Source: Ulva prolifera
Taxonomy: Eukaryota; Chlorophyta; Ulvophyceae; Ulvales; Ulvaceae
NCBI GenBank assembly: GCA_023078555.1
Contig: CM041198.1
Coordinates: 3,023,354-3,087,353, forward strand
DNA: 64,000 nt
Reading direction: 5' to 3'
Part shown: piece after piece, positions 1 to 9,953 of the stretch
How the letters are laid out: every line of letters begins with the position of its first letter
Position numbering within the stretch: position 1 is the first letter of the stretch
Made by a program: the position numbers and the translations under genes
Notes under the pieces: generated by a model
Seen by the model: only the letters and a program-made list of their open reading frames with translations
The model's database searches: none
What the model was told of the DNA's origin: nothing

Positions 1-379
1 AGGGGAACCGCACACCACGCAGCAAGCCACACGAAGCTCACACCAAAACACCCACGCAACGGCAGCACCCTCGCCGCGTGCGTGTGTGTGTGCGTGTGCG
101 TGTGCGTGTGTGCGTGTGCGTGCGTGTGCGTGCGTGTGCGTGCGTGCGTGCGCGTGTGCCGTATGAGCTAGCTGCGCAACTTGAGCTCCGTGTCGGTGAC
201 GTTGCGCGCTGGAGGCGGCGGCCGACTGGTACAACGCGGTGATATCTGGTCGAAACGTGTGTTTTGTACATGAAGCTCCCCCTGGTCCGGTACGACAACA
301 TCGACGCACCGTGGAGCAGCCGCGGCCGCGTCCGAAGTCCGCCACTGGCCGGCATCGACGGGGAACACACGTAGTTACA
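1..379. repeat. Left edge with (TG/CG)n microsatellite
   Basis: About 79-160 is a TG-rich microsatellite with CG interruptions. The rest up to 379 shows no recognisable gene. Open frames here are low-complexity products of the repeat (His/Thr/Arg strings) and are not supported as coding. Confidence 0.8.
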
Positions 380-2345
380 AAAGATGGCACTACGTGCCTA
401 GCCCACCGGGCGGGGCGTAGGGGACGCGGGGGTGGCGGGGTGCGGGGTGCCGGGTACGCGCGGGGTGTCGGGACATCGATGACTGTGATTTGGTTGCCGT
501 AGACGGGCTCGTCCACGGGGGCGGGGCTGCGGAGGTGGCATGTGGGGCCGAGGTGCTGAGGTGGTGGGAGCGTGGCACTGAGACAGCAGCAATGGCTGTT
601 CTGTATGTTGTAGGTAGTTGTGCATATGTGTATGTTCCGAAGAGGGCAGATGGCCGTGGTACGGGTGAGCATGCTTCGGAATTTGAAGCTAGTGTGAGTG
701 CATGTTTGTGGGTCCCTCGCAGTGGAAGGATAGTGGAAGGATAGTCTGGGCGTACAAGTGCAAGCTTCATTTGCATTTGTAGCAGCTTGTGCTGTGTTGC
801 TCCATGTTGTGGTGCCCATTGAGTTCCTAGCAAAGGACAGAGGTTGTAGGCGAGAGGGTGCAAGCTTCTGTTGCAATAACTTGTGTTCTTCTGTGATCAG
901 ATGACATGTGTCCATGTGCAGAGAATGCAGGCCTGAATGTGCATGCCTCAAGCACCGCAGTGCTGCCGCTTGTGTGACATTGTGTTGTCTGTTGCTATTC
1001 CATCGTTCCCTGCTTCGAGTGGTCTGCCTGCTTTGCCATCAGAAGGCCAGCGCCAATTGTGCTACCGAAACGACTGGCCAGATCTATGTCGTGAGGGGCT
1101 GCAGCAGGCTGTGGTGCTGAACAGACTGTATGAGCTGTCACGGAGCGGCTCAGTAAAACAGAGGGTTGTGGCCATCGACAGCCAGCGCATTCTGTGCGAT
1201 GCAGCAACATTTGCAGCCGAGAGGTTACTTGTCATGTGTCGAGAGCTTGTGCATCTGTGTGCGCAGCGGTCGTGCATCTTCGCAACAGCGACGGTACATG
1301 CCGCTGGAATAGCAACGCAGCATGGCACATCTCCAGCTATATGTCAGCAATAGAACGGTACATGTTTCGAGCGAACAATCGATGATGTTTTACCGTTGCA
1401 TCTGGCGTGCTTGGTAGCTGGTCGCTGGGACAGCGACGTCATGCTGCTGTGCAAGCAGCCGAGCACAGCAAACGCCATATTCCAATGCGGTGACATGAGC
1501 CTCGTTGCCTTTTTCCAGAGATCTGTGCGAGTGTCTAGACGGCGAAGCGGTGCACAGCAAAGGAGGGCAGCCAGGCGTCGCGGGCACTACAGAGCTGTTG
1601 CATCATTGACAGCTCTGCGTGGAACATACTGTTGTGACACTATACTCGATGCAGCATGGCCATACGATCGACAGGGCCGCACACAGCAAGAGTGTGATTT
1701 GTGACAGCATACCCGGACCATCACTCCGAAGATGGCTACCTTCATCGGGGCCAGACCGGGGCAGGCGGTCGCAGCATTTACAGCTGCTTGAGCAGATATC
1801 AATCCTCTGCAAGCTGTGCGCGGTGGGATTCGCACACAGCAGGCATTCAGCACGGCTCACAGCGCGCACAGAGCATCGTCGACTACAGAAACAGAGGATG
1901 CAGCCAGCGAAATGATCAACGGATGCAGCGGGAACGCCGTTTGTGAACTATAGAATGTCGGCAGCTGCATGTGCAGCTGCCAAGTTTGTCTGACCGGTGA
2001 AAGCAACCGTCCGTGCCAAGTCTGCTCGGCAGCCGGTACGCCGGGACATGAACGGGCTGCAGCGCTGGCCTGCTGGGACGGCATGAGTGAAGCATGCAGC
2101 AAAATTAATTGTATACCTCTTTCCGGCTGTGTCGCCGCACGTCCGCACGCTACAGGTGTCGCTCGGATCTGCGAAGGTCGGTGCCGGGACCATGCCGGAA
2201 CGATCGATCGAACATTCCGGAACAGTTGACCATGTACGCGGTCGACGCGGCGCCAGGGGGCGATCAATATACTAAACGCGTGGAATGCGTGGCGAGGGGG
2301 GCGATCCGACACGTGGGGAGGGGCGCGACGCTCTAAGGCCCGGTG
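380..2345. repeat. Tandem repeat unit A (about 1.96 kb)
   Basis: The block beginning AAAGATGGCACTACG near 380 and ending GGCCCGGTGGGCAAAGA near 2350 is repeated directly after itself with scattered substitutions and small indels. No recognisable protein is encoded and the frames are broken differently in the two units, so this is a non-coding duplication. At the unit junction GCCCGGTGGGC (2338-2348) and GCCCACCGGGC (about 2371-2381) form an inverted pair. Confidence 0.85.
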
Positions 2346-4525
2346 GGCAAAGATGGCACTACGTGCCTAGCCCACCGGGCGGGGCGTAGGGGACGCAGGG
2401 TGGCGAGGTGGCGGGGTGCGGGGTGCGCGCGGGGTGTTGGGACACTGCTGACTGTGATGTGGTTGCCGTAGACGGGCCTGTCCACGGGGGCGGGGCCGCG
2501 GAGGTGGCATGTGGGGCTGAGGTGCCGAGCTGGTGGGAGCGTGGCACTGAGACAGCAGCAATGGCTGTTCTGTATGTTGTAGGTAATTGTGAATGTGTGT
2601 ATGCTCCAAAGAGGGCAGATGGCCATTCATGTGCAGACAATGCAGGCCTGAATGTGCATGCCTCAAGCACCGCAGTGCTGCTGTTTGTGTTACAAGGACA
2701 AAGGCAGCAAAGCTGCTGCTTGTGTGACATTGCGTTGTCTGTTGTTATTCCATCGTTCCCTGCTTCGAGTGGTCTGGCTGCTTTGCCATCAGAAGGCCAG
2801 CGCCAATTGTGCTACCGAGGCGACTGGCCAAATCTATGTCGTGAGGGGCTGCAGCAGGATGTGGTGATAAACAGATTGTATGTGTTGTCACGGAGCGGCT
2901 CAGTGGAATAGCGGATTGTGGCCGTCGGCAGACAGTGCATGCTGTGCGATGCAGCAAAATTGGGAGTCGAGAGTTCATTTGTTGGTTGTCGAGGGCTTGT
3001 GCTGCTGTGTGCGCAGCGGTAGTGCATCTTCGCAACAGCGACGGTACATGCCGCTGGAATGGCAAGGCAGCATGTCGCTTCTCCAGCTATATGTCAGCAA
3101 CAGAACGGTGCATGTTTTGAGGGAACAATCGATGATGTGTTAACGTTGCATCCGGCGTGCTTGGTAGCTGGTACGCTGGGACAGCGACGTCATGCTGCTG
3201 TGCAAGCAGCCGAGCAGAGCAAACGCCATAGTCCAATGCGGTGACCTGAGCCTCGTGGCCTTTCTCCAGAAATCTCTGCGAGTGTGTAGACGGCGAAGCG
3301 GTGCACAGCAAAGGAGAGCAGCCAGGCGTCGCGGGCACTACAGAGCTGTTGCATCATTGACAGCTCTGCGTGGAACATGCCGTTGTGACACTATACTCGA
3401 TGCAGCATGGCCATACGATCGACAGGGCTGCACACACCAAGAGTGTGATTTGTGACAGCATACCCGGACCATCAGTCCGAAGATGGCTGCCAATCGAACT
3501 TCATCGGAGCCAGACCATGGCAGGCAGTCGCAGCATCTACAGCTGCTTGAGAAGATATCAATCCTCTGCAATCTGTGCGCGGTTGGAGTTCGCACACAGC
3601 ACGCATTCAGCACGGTCCACAGCGCGCACAGAGCATCGTCGACTACAGAAACAGAGGATGCAGCCACGCATGCAGCGGGAGCGCCGTTTGTGAACTATAG
3701 AAACTCGGCAGCTACATGTGCAGCTGCAAAGTTTGTCTGATCGGTGAAAGCAACCGTCCGTGTCGTGCACAGCAAAGGAGAGCATCCCGGCGTCGCGGGC
3801 ACTACAGAGCTGTTGCATCATTGACAGCTCTGGCGTGACACCATACTCGATGCAGCGCAGCTATACGATCAACAGGGCCGCACGCAGCAAGTATGTGATG
3901 TGTGGCAGCATACCCGGACCATCAGTCCGAAGATGGCTAACTTCATCGGAGCCAGACCAGGGCAGGCAGTCGCAGAATTTACAGCTGCTTGAGAAGATAT
4001 CAATCCGCTGCTATCTGTGCGCGGTTGGATTCGCACACAGCAGGCATTCAGCACAGCTTACAGCGCGCCCAGAGCATCGTCGACTACAGAAACAGAGGCT
4101 GCAGCCAGCGAAACGATCAGCGCATGCAGCGGGAGCGCCGTTTGTGTACTACAAAATATCGGGAGCTACATGTGTAGATGCAAAGTTTGTCTGATCGGTG
4201 AAAGCAACCGTCCGTTCCAAGTCTGCTCGGCGGCCGGTACGCCGGGACATGAACGGGCTGCACCGCCGTCCTGCTGGGACAGAATGTTGAAGCATGCAGC
4301 AAATTTAAGTGTGTCCCTGGTTCCGGCTGTGTCGCTGCACGTCCGCACGCTACAGGTGTCGCGCAGATCTGTCGAGGTCGGTGCCGGAACGATTCCGGAA
4401 CAGTGCACCATGTACGCGGTCGACGCGGCGCCAGGGGGCGATCAATATACTAAAAACGCGTGGAATGCGTGGCGAGGGGGGCGATCCGACACGTGGGGAG
4501 GGGCGCGACGCTCTAAGGCCCGGTG
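2346..4525. repeat. Tandem repeat unit B (about 2.18 kb, with nested duplication)
   Basis: This is the second copy of unit A, in the same orientation, ending with the same GACGCTCTAAGGCCCGGTG boundary. It is longer than unit A because an internal segment is itself duplicated (3301-3764 and 3765-4214). Unit B is followed at once by a retroposon 3' end. It is not a simple LTR pair: there is no internal region, no primer-binding site and no TG/CA termini. Confidence 0.85.
3301..4214. repeat. Nested 450-464 bp direct duplication inside unit B
   Basis: GTGCACAGCAAAGGAGAGCA at 3301 recurs at 3765. The segment end GTTTGTCTGATCGGTGAAAG occurs at 3731 and again at 4185. Unit A has only one copy of this stretch, starting near 1550, so the internal duplication arose after, or independently of, the unit duplication. 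Confidence 0.85.
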
Positions 4526-4526
4526 G

Positions 4527-4826
4527 GCAAAGAGGGAACGGGAGAAAACAAACACCGAAACCGAATCTCATCCGCATCAACATCAACCTACACTCACACA
4601 CATGCGAACACAACAACCGCACGCATAACTCAGTCCGGCAGGATCGCGTCCTCCAGGCCCGCATCATACCGCAACCCCTGCTCCCGAGAGATGACAAGCC
4701 CAGACTTCCGATACATATCCGCATTGCCACGCTGCAATGACACCGACAACACCCGCAGCGCCCACTCTTTTGTAATAGCGGTGCTACCTGCCTCTCCGGC
4801 TTTGCCCTTGTTACACACGGTCACAC
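4527..4826 (-). mobile_element. 5'-truncated LINE 3' end (C-terminal coding scrap plus 3' UTR)
   Basis: Read on the minus strand from about 4762 to 4630, the frame contains LSVSLQRGNADMYRKSG and ends AGLEDAILPD then stop. This is the usual C-terminal signature (LSVxLxRGN) of LINE-type reverse transcriptase polyproteins in algae and protists. The 3' UTR follows to 4527 and ends in TTTTCTCCCGTTCCCTCTTT. Only the last tens of codons remain, so it is a dead insertion. At its upstream side (4778-4818) lies another dispersed tail motif. Confidence 0.65.
4778..4818 (+). repeat. Short dispersed tail motif (CTCTCCGGCTTTG type)
   Basis: About 41 bp with the core GCTACCTGCCTCTCCGGC followed by TTTGCCCTTG and an ACAC end. 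Related copies on the same strand lie at 30678-30719, 31361-31394, 32140-32168, 33047-33088 and 58734-58768, and on the opposite strand at 17886-17912 and 58411-58452. The 3' side resembles the LINE tail GGCCTCTGTCCTTTGTAAC, so these are probably very short 5'-truncated retroposon ends. Confidence 0.6.
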
Positions 4827-4974
4827 TGTCTTGCAGAAGGCTGCACAGGCATAGACATATACAGCAAAGTCAAATGAATGGGAATAGGCAAACACAACAA
4901 AAGGAAGTCTTCACAGTCAACAGTCACACGCTCCCCGCATATGCATCATCGGCGGAGTCGACGTCGACACGTGC

Positions 4975-5050
4975 ACGTGCACCGTGTAGGTTGATGTTGA
5001 TGCGGATGAGATTGGGTTTCGGTGTTTGTTTTCTCCCGTTCACTCTTTTG
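4975..5050 (+). mobile_element. LINE 3' UTR end, opposite orientation
   Basis: GTAGGTTGATGTTGATGCGG (about 4986) through TTTTCTCCCGTTCACTCTTT (about 5049) is the inverted counterpart of 4527-4594. The two make a roughly 65-bp inverted pair about 390 bp apart. I read it as two independent 3' ends of one LINE family in opposite orientation, not as a TIR transposon. A further short TTTTCTCCCGTTCACTCTTG tail is at about 5780-5800. Confidence 0.6.
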
Positions 5051-5968
5051 TAAACAACCAAAACACGTGCACCGATCGCGAATCACAAGCTTTAGGCCGG
5101 CCTGCGCCACACTATGATGTATACAACTATCCACTATTCTTTCAACATACGAGCTTGCGCTGATGAATCCACGGAGGACATGCGTGGCCACACACCCGCC
5201 CTACAGGACTAGCCGGCAAGCGAAGGATCGGGTCAGCAGGAAAGAAACACACAAAAAACCACACTTATGTGCGCTAGGCACTGACTCACTTCGAGGTACC
5301 TGCTGATGATGCTGCGTTGCAGCGTGTTCGGGCGCATGTATATACCATATGGTGTGATGGAAGAGTAAACGCACGTGAATTCACGCCCGCGCATGCATGT
5401 GCTACAGAAGAGATATTCGCTCCGTATCTAGCGCAAGCGGCAGCTGTAGCTGTCTCCAGCAGCCTCAGGAGGCACAGGCGAGCGCAGATATCTCGGGGAC
5501 CGCACGTGCGCAAGGCAAAGCGCTTACGGCAAGCGGCAATAATACGAAGAGTATTACAGCGGCATTAATATTGGGCACAAACCTTCACTCGGAGCTCTGG
5601 TCGAATTCTTAAGACTCGGAATCGATGGAGACGTTCAGCACCGATGCATGCAGCTGATCCTAGACACACTGGGTGACAGTGCTGTTTATATACGCCTCCC
5701 CGGGCCAGGGTAGAGGTTTGGCACTAGCTGCTGCTTCACGGCGGCAAATTGCGCCTGCCTGCCAGCACCATGCACTTCGTTTTCTCCCGTTCACTCTTGT
5801 AAGCACCATATGCATGCACTTCGCTTCCGAAGAGTTTCGGGCGCATGCATGCGCATGCATGTGCTGCATCAGACTTGCGCCTTTGCCGCAAGCCTGCCTG
5901 CACGTTCACGTCCGTTCACGTCCGGCCGCCGGGGCCCAATACGCTGCGTGGGTTCGCAGCCACTCCCC

Positions 5969-5999
<31 letters not shown>

Positions 6000-6050
6000 A
6001 TGCATACATGTACAGCTCCAGTCCCACCCCTAGGTGGCGGGCGTGCAGGC
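5051..6050. other. Gene-free stretch with a 30-bp C tract
   Basis: No recognisable gene. It holds a LINE-like tail near 5780-5800, several GCATGC-rich patches near 5840-5870, and an uninterrupted C run at about 5970-5999. Proline-rich frames across the C run are artefacts of the homopolymer. Confidence 0.6.
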
Positions 6051-6191
6051 TAGCATTCGGTCACCTTGCAGCAGTTTCAGGGCTGCCATCCAGAATTTTT
6101 ACCTGAGACTTTGGGAGCGAGAAACCCCGAAATGTGTGTTCAAATTTGTTTAAACATGGAATTCCGATCACGGCCCGCCGGCCCAACACTG
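6051..6191 (-). mobile_element. Divergent member of the hAT-like miniature element family
   Basis: Read on the minus strand it begins CAGTGTTGGGCCGGCGGGCC and continues through an ATTCC core to GGATGGCAGCCCTGAAACTGCTGCAAGGTGACC. This parallels the intact copies at 22664, 22997, 52588 and 57145. It is about 141 bp, roughly 40 bp longer in the middle, and its flanks (GTGCAGGC and GCCATGGT) do not match, so the target duplication has decayed or the ends are misplaced. Confidence 0.6.
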
Positions 6192-8900
6192 GCCATGGTG
6201 CAGCCTCCGCTCACTCTCCCCAGGCTGCAGGGCGCGACCAATATTAATGATCCAAACAGATGTCGGGGTATATGTCGGGTATATGTTTACACAAATGAGC
6301 ATGACAAGAAGCTTGCTAGCATGCCGCCATGGCTTGGAGGAGGAGATTTCCGCCCCCTGCACGAGCGCATACGAGGGCCCGGCTCCATCACGCGGCGAGG
6401 CTACACCGAGCACAACGCACTGATCCCAGGTCAAGCAGCCGCGGAGCCTGACGCGGGCCGGGCAGAGTCTGACACCCGCACGGCGCAGACCGATGGCACA
6501 TGGCGACAGGAGGGCAGGGACGGGTGGTCTACAATGCAGGCCTGGTGGCTACAGGCCAATGCGCTACATCGAGATTCATTCTAGAATGGGCGGGGAGATT
6601 GTGCTGCGTGTGCTTCAAGGCTGTGCTGTGTGTGCTTCAAGGCCAAGGACCACGTGGCAGCCAGAGAATCACAGGGTCACGAGCAACGGTCCAGCCCAAT
6701 GCACCCATGCCGCAGCCGGAGACTGTTCTATGTGTGGGAGCAATACTCGTGCTGGCATGGGGACCAGTGGCGCCCACCGGGCCAGTGGGCTGCGGGGCGT
6801 GCACGTGGCGACTGTATCGAACTTTGCAATTGAATGCTCTCAGTCAGATATTCCCACACAGGATTGGGCTTCACGAGTGGCTTCACGGGTGGGCGGGCGG
6901 GCGGTGGGCACATGGCTGGCAGGATACTCGCATCGCAGGATATATTCTGGGGGGGGGGCCGGTGTGGGTGCAATAGATTGACTTTGCAGAGTGAACTATC
7001 AACTAGATAGTGTTATCCATTATCTCATTAGATAATGCATGGATATAGACTCCACAGGAAGCTGAGAGAAATCCGGGGAAGCATGCTCGAGCCTGTTGCC
7101 CTTCTGCCGCATTGGCATGAGATCTGTTCACTGGCCTGTAGCAACTCGGGCGCCAGCAGCCTGACGAGTGGCTTGAACGAACGAACGAACCGTGAGTGCC
7201 AGAGGTGCACCAGTGATGGTGTGCGTGCGTCGAGCGCGAGCGCGATTGTCTTGGCCCATGATTAATGGGCACAAGCTTGACACCCGCCTGAGCATAGCAT
7301 CTAGTTGTCTGTGACTTTGCAGACAATGCTGGCGATGTCGTCTTTGGGGTGTCAATGGGGAGACATGTTCACCACCGTCGTCATCACCCGATTCCCAGGG
7401 TACCATGCATGTGCTGTCAATGTGTGTGCATAGTTGGCCTCTGGGAATGCGTTACAAGCATAGAGGCGACAAGGCGTGGGTGGGTCTCTGCGGATGCCAA
7501 TGTGCACTTAAGTTATGCTTAGTGAGCCATATCCTGATCCAGCTTGTTTTGGTTCCCCAACCTGTGTGCAGAATGATGCCCGACCCATGGCTGCCAGACT
7601 GCCACACGTAGGAGGTAGCTTTTGCACCACCCTTGACACCATCCCATTAATTGCACAAGTGCCACAAGGAGCGCAGGTGCTCAGACATCACAAACAGGCA
7701 TCGCACATGCACATGTGCAGTATCAAAGTAATCAGTATGATGACAGTAATCACAAGAAGAAGTCATGCAGCAGGTATCTGGCCTAGCCATGCCTACCCTG
7801 GTATCGGCCACAGACCCGAATACGACAAGGCTGACCACCTGTATCCTTCTAACACACCCGAAGGCTGACCGAACACACGAGGAATGAACTCTGAGCCCTG
7901 GGCAGTGTGCGTTGCAAGGTCCAATGCCAGAAGGTCCAATGCCAGGAACAGCAGCACAGAAAAGTGTGCAGTGAATGTGTGTTACCAGGATCAAGGTTGC
8001 AGGCAGAACCGAGAAATGTGTGTGCACATGGCCATGTGTGTGGGTGCTACTGCCTCTCTGTCATTGTAACCCATGAGTGCGAATATAAACATAGACACGC
8101 AGTGGATGGCAGTGCGGCCGAGTATGTTCTGCCTAGGTGGATGCGCACCTGCTTTTGTCATTTTAAGTCAATGCACTTGGGGATACTGTGTGTGTGGAGC
8201 TTGTTTTGCGAGAGGCTCCTGTGTGGTGTTTGTTCAAGTATCTGTCACACACATGGGGATGCCAGCATGGCGGGTATTGCGAGCAGCCTTTTGCAGATTA
8301 ACACATCCTTATCAGGTGCTACCCACCTTGTTGGCTGGGGCACTGAGATGCAAGCAGCCAACATGGAAGGACACATGCAGACAGACATTATTGCAACTGC
8401 TTCAGTCAGTTCAGCAGCCTCTGATCTTGCGGCAGGATTGACCAAATCCCTGAACCTGCCGGGACCATGCAACTCGTCTCAGCTGAGGCAGTCTTTCGAG
8501 TCTACAGACATCCATGGACCACAGGAATCCACGCGAGCCACCCATGCATGTGGTCTAGCTCGTTCAATGTTTCACAATACATATGTCTCACTGCTTGGTG
8601 GTCTACTGTTAGGGACATATGTGGCAATCCAACTTGAATGGCTTCAAGGCCACACCTCCAGGCAGGCACCACATGTGAGGAGGTAGACAAGATAATGCCC
8701 AATGGCATGGCAGTTGTGCTGCCTGAAACCCTGCACAGCGTACGCATACGCATACGCAGGGCACCCCCCAAACGTCGAGCCTGCAGTTCGCTCAAACCTG
8801 CAGACCATACTATGAAAACACTGAGCACGGAGAATGCACCGGGATCTAGCTGAGCCCACCACCAAGCAGATGATAGAACCTGCGGACTCAGCTGATGGAT
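6192..8900. other. Intergenic, no supported gene
   Basis: Several open frames of 120-260 codons exist (for example 7907-8686 plus), but they have no ATG start, no recognisable domain and no good splice context. I see no RNA gene. A GGGGGGGGG run lies at about 6950-6958 and a CGAACGAACGAAC run near 7184. Confidence 0.5.
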
Positions 8901-8901
8901 G

Positions 8902-9246
8902 GATGTAGTTACAAAGGACAGAGGCCGGGCAGTGAGCCGTTGGGCCGTATGTATGTAGTTACAAAGGACAGAGGCCGGGCAGCGAGCCGTTGCCAGGAAT
9001 ACACACGCAAATCCACTCACGCAGTCATGGCACTACGCCGGGCACGAGCACGTACCACAGCTCGGCCGGTGATGCCAGCCAAAGATTGAAGCCCCGTATG
9101 TATGTAGTTACAAAGGACAGAGGCCGGGCAGCGAGCCGTTGCCAGGAATACACACGCAAATCCACTCACGCAGTCATGGCACTAGGCCGGGCACGAGCAC
9201 GTACCACAGCTCGGCCGGTGATGCCAGCCAAAGATTGAAGCCCCGC
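8902..9246 (-). mobile_element. Stack of three LINE 3' ends in tandem
   Basis: A 47-bp tail fragment (8902-8948) is followed by a 149-bp 3' end (8949-9097) and an almost identical 149-bp copy (9098-9246) that is continuous with the larger LINE body to 9712. Each starts, on the plus strand, with GTAGTTACAAAGGACAGAGG; the tail reads CCTCTGTCCTTTGTAAC on the element's own strand. The coding remnant in each ends with an Arg/Ala-rich C-terminus. Confidence 0.7.
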
Positions 9247-9712
9247 ACGGAGCACAAGAGCATTCCCCTTGCACAACGCCACACTCAACCGGCGCAGAGC
9301 ATTCGTCACAAACAAAGCACGGTTCACCTTAACACACCGAGACGCAACCTCCGCCAGCCGATTCAAGTGATTCATGGCAGGCCGCCCCAAGCGACCATGC
9401 GTCTCATGCGACAACGGCACGAAACTATACGCATCAGGGTCGTACAAACGATAAGCAGTGCGTTTCTGCACGTCCCGCGTCTCCGCAGCACCCCCGTCCT
9501 CGCGGGCCGCACGGCCGCAATAGGAACCAGCACAGGGGTTCACAACCGACACATCTCCTATGCACAAAGGGTCGCCCGGCGGCATAAACATGATGTCCCC
9601 CAGTTTCTCCTGGGCCACTGCCCTGAACACCTCATCCAGCGCCGTTGCCTGCGCGGCAGCGGCCTGCTCCCCAGGCCCCGCTGGACCCTGACCACCCGGC
9701 GCCGCCGCCGTA
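9166..9712 (-). pseudogene. 5'-truncated LINE polyprotein C-terminus
   Basis: The minus-strand frame contains AYRLYDPDAYSFVPLSHE, then THGRLGRPAMNHLNRLAE, then a block with LRRLSVALCKGNALVLRAGL and a stop near 9166. This order (FVPxSxETxGRLG, then LSVALCRGN) is the conserved extreme C-terminus of LINE-type reverse transcriptase proteins; the polymerase domain is missing. The element stops abruptly near 9712 at a (GTAT)n run, as expected for 5' truncation. The 3' side continues into the stacked tails at 8902-9246. The family assignment is from motif memory, not a search. Confidence 0.7.
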
Positions 9713-9903
9713 TGTATGTATGTATGCACGAGTACATAGCCGCTGATTGGCCAAACGGGGCCCGGGTCTCGTGGCCGGGGTGTCGTGGCGCCACGCACCA
9801 ATTGGACTAGCTTCACTGCAACAGCTGCATGATGGGCACACATTGGACTAGGCTTGCTGCAACAGCTGCATGATGTGTGTGCGGCATGATGTGTGTGCGC
9901 AGT

Positions 9904-9953
9904 GTCAAGTAAAGTAAATCTGAATGTACTGAGCCGTATCCTGTTGGACATTG
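9904..9953 (+). repeat. GAGCCGTATCCTG repeat, copy 1
   Basis: A roughly 50-bp unit GTCAAGTAAAGTAAA...TACTGAGCCGTATCCTG...GGACATTGA. Other copies are at 16589-16633 (plus), 18074-18123 (plus), 30754-30816 (minus) and 32381-32439 (minus). No terminal inverted repeat or target duplication could be fixed, so its class is unknown. Confidence 0.65.

Noticed and set aside
380-4525. Retrotransposon LTR pair
   Set aside because: The two units abut with no internal region and lack TG/CA ends, primer-binding site and polypurine tract.
5970-5999. Homopolymer runs as pure assembly artefacts
   Set aside because: Exact lengths may be wrong, but the runs sit in structured positions (near donors, with flanking order kept), so their presence is probably real.
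7907-8686. 259-codon plus-strand frame
   Set aside because: It starts with GTG, has no recognisable domain, and lies in repeat-rich intergenic DNA; length alone is not enough at this GC content.
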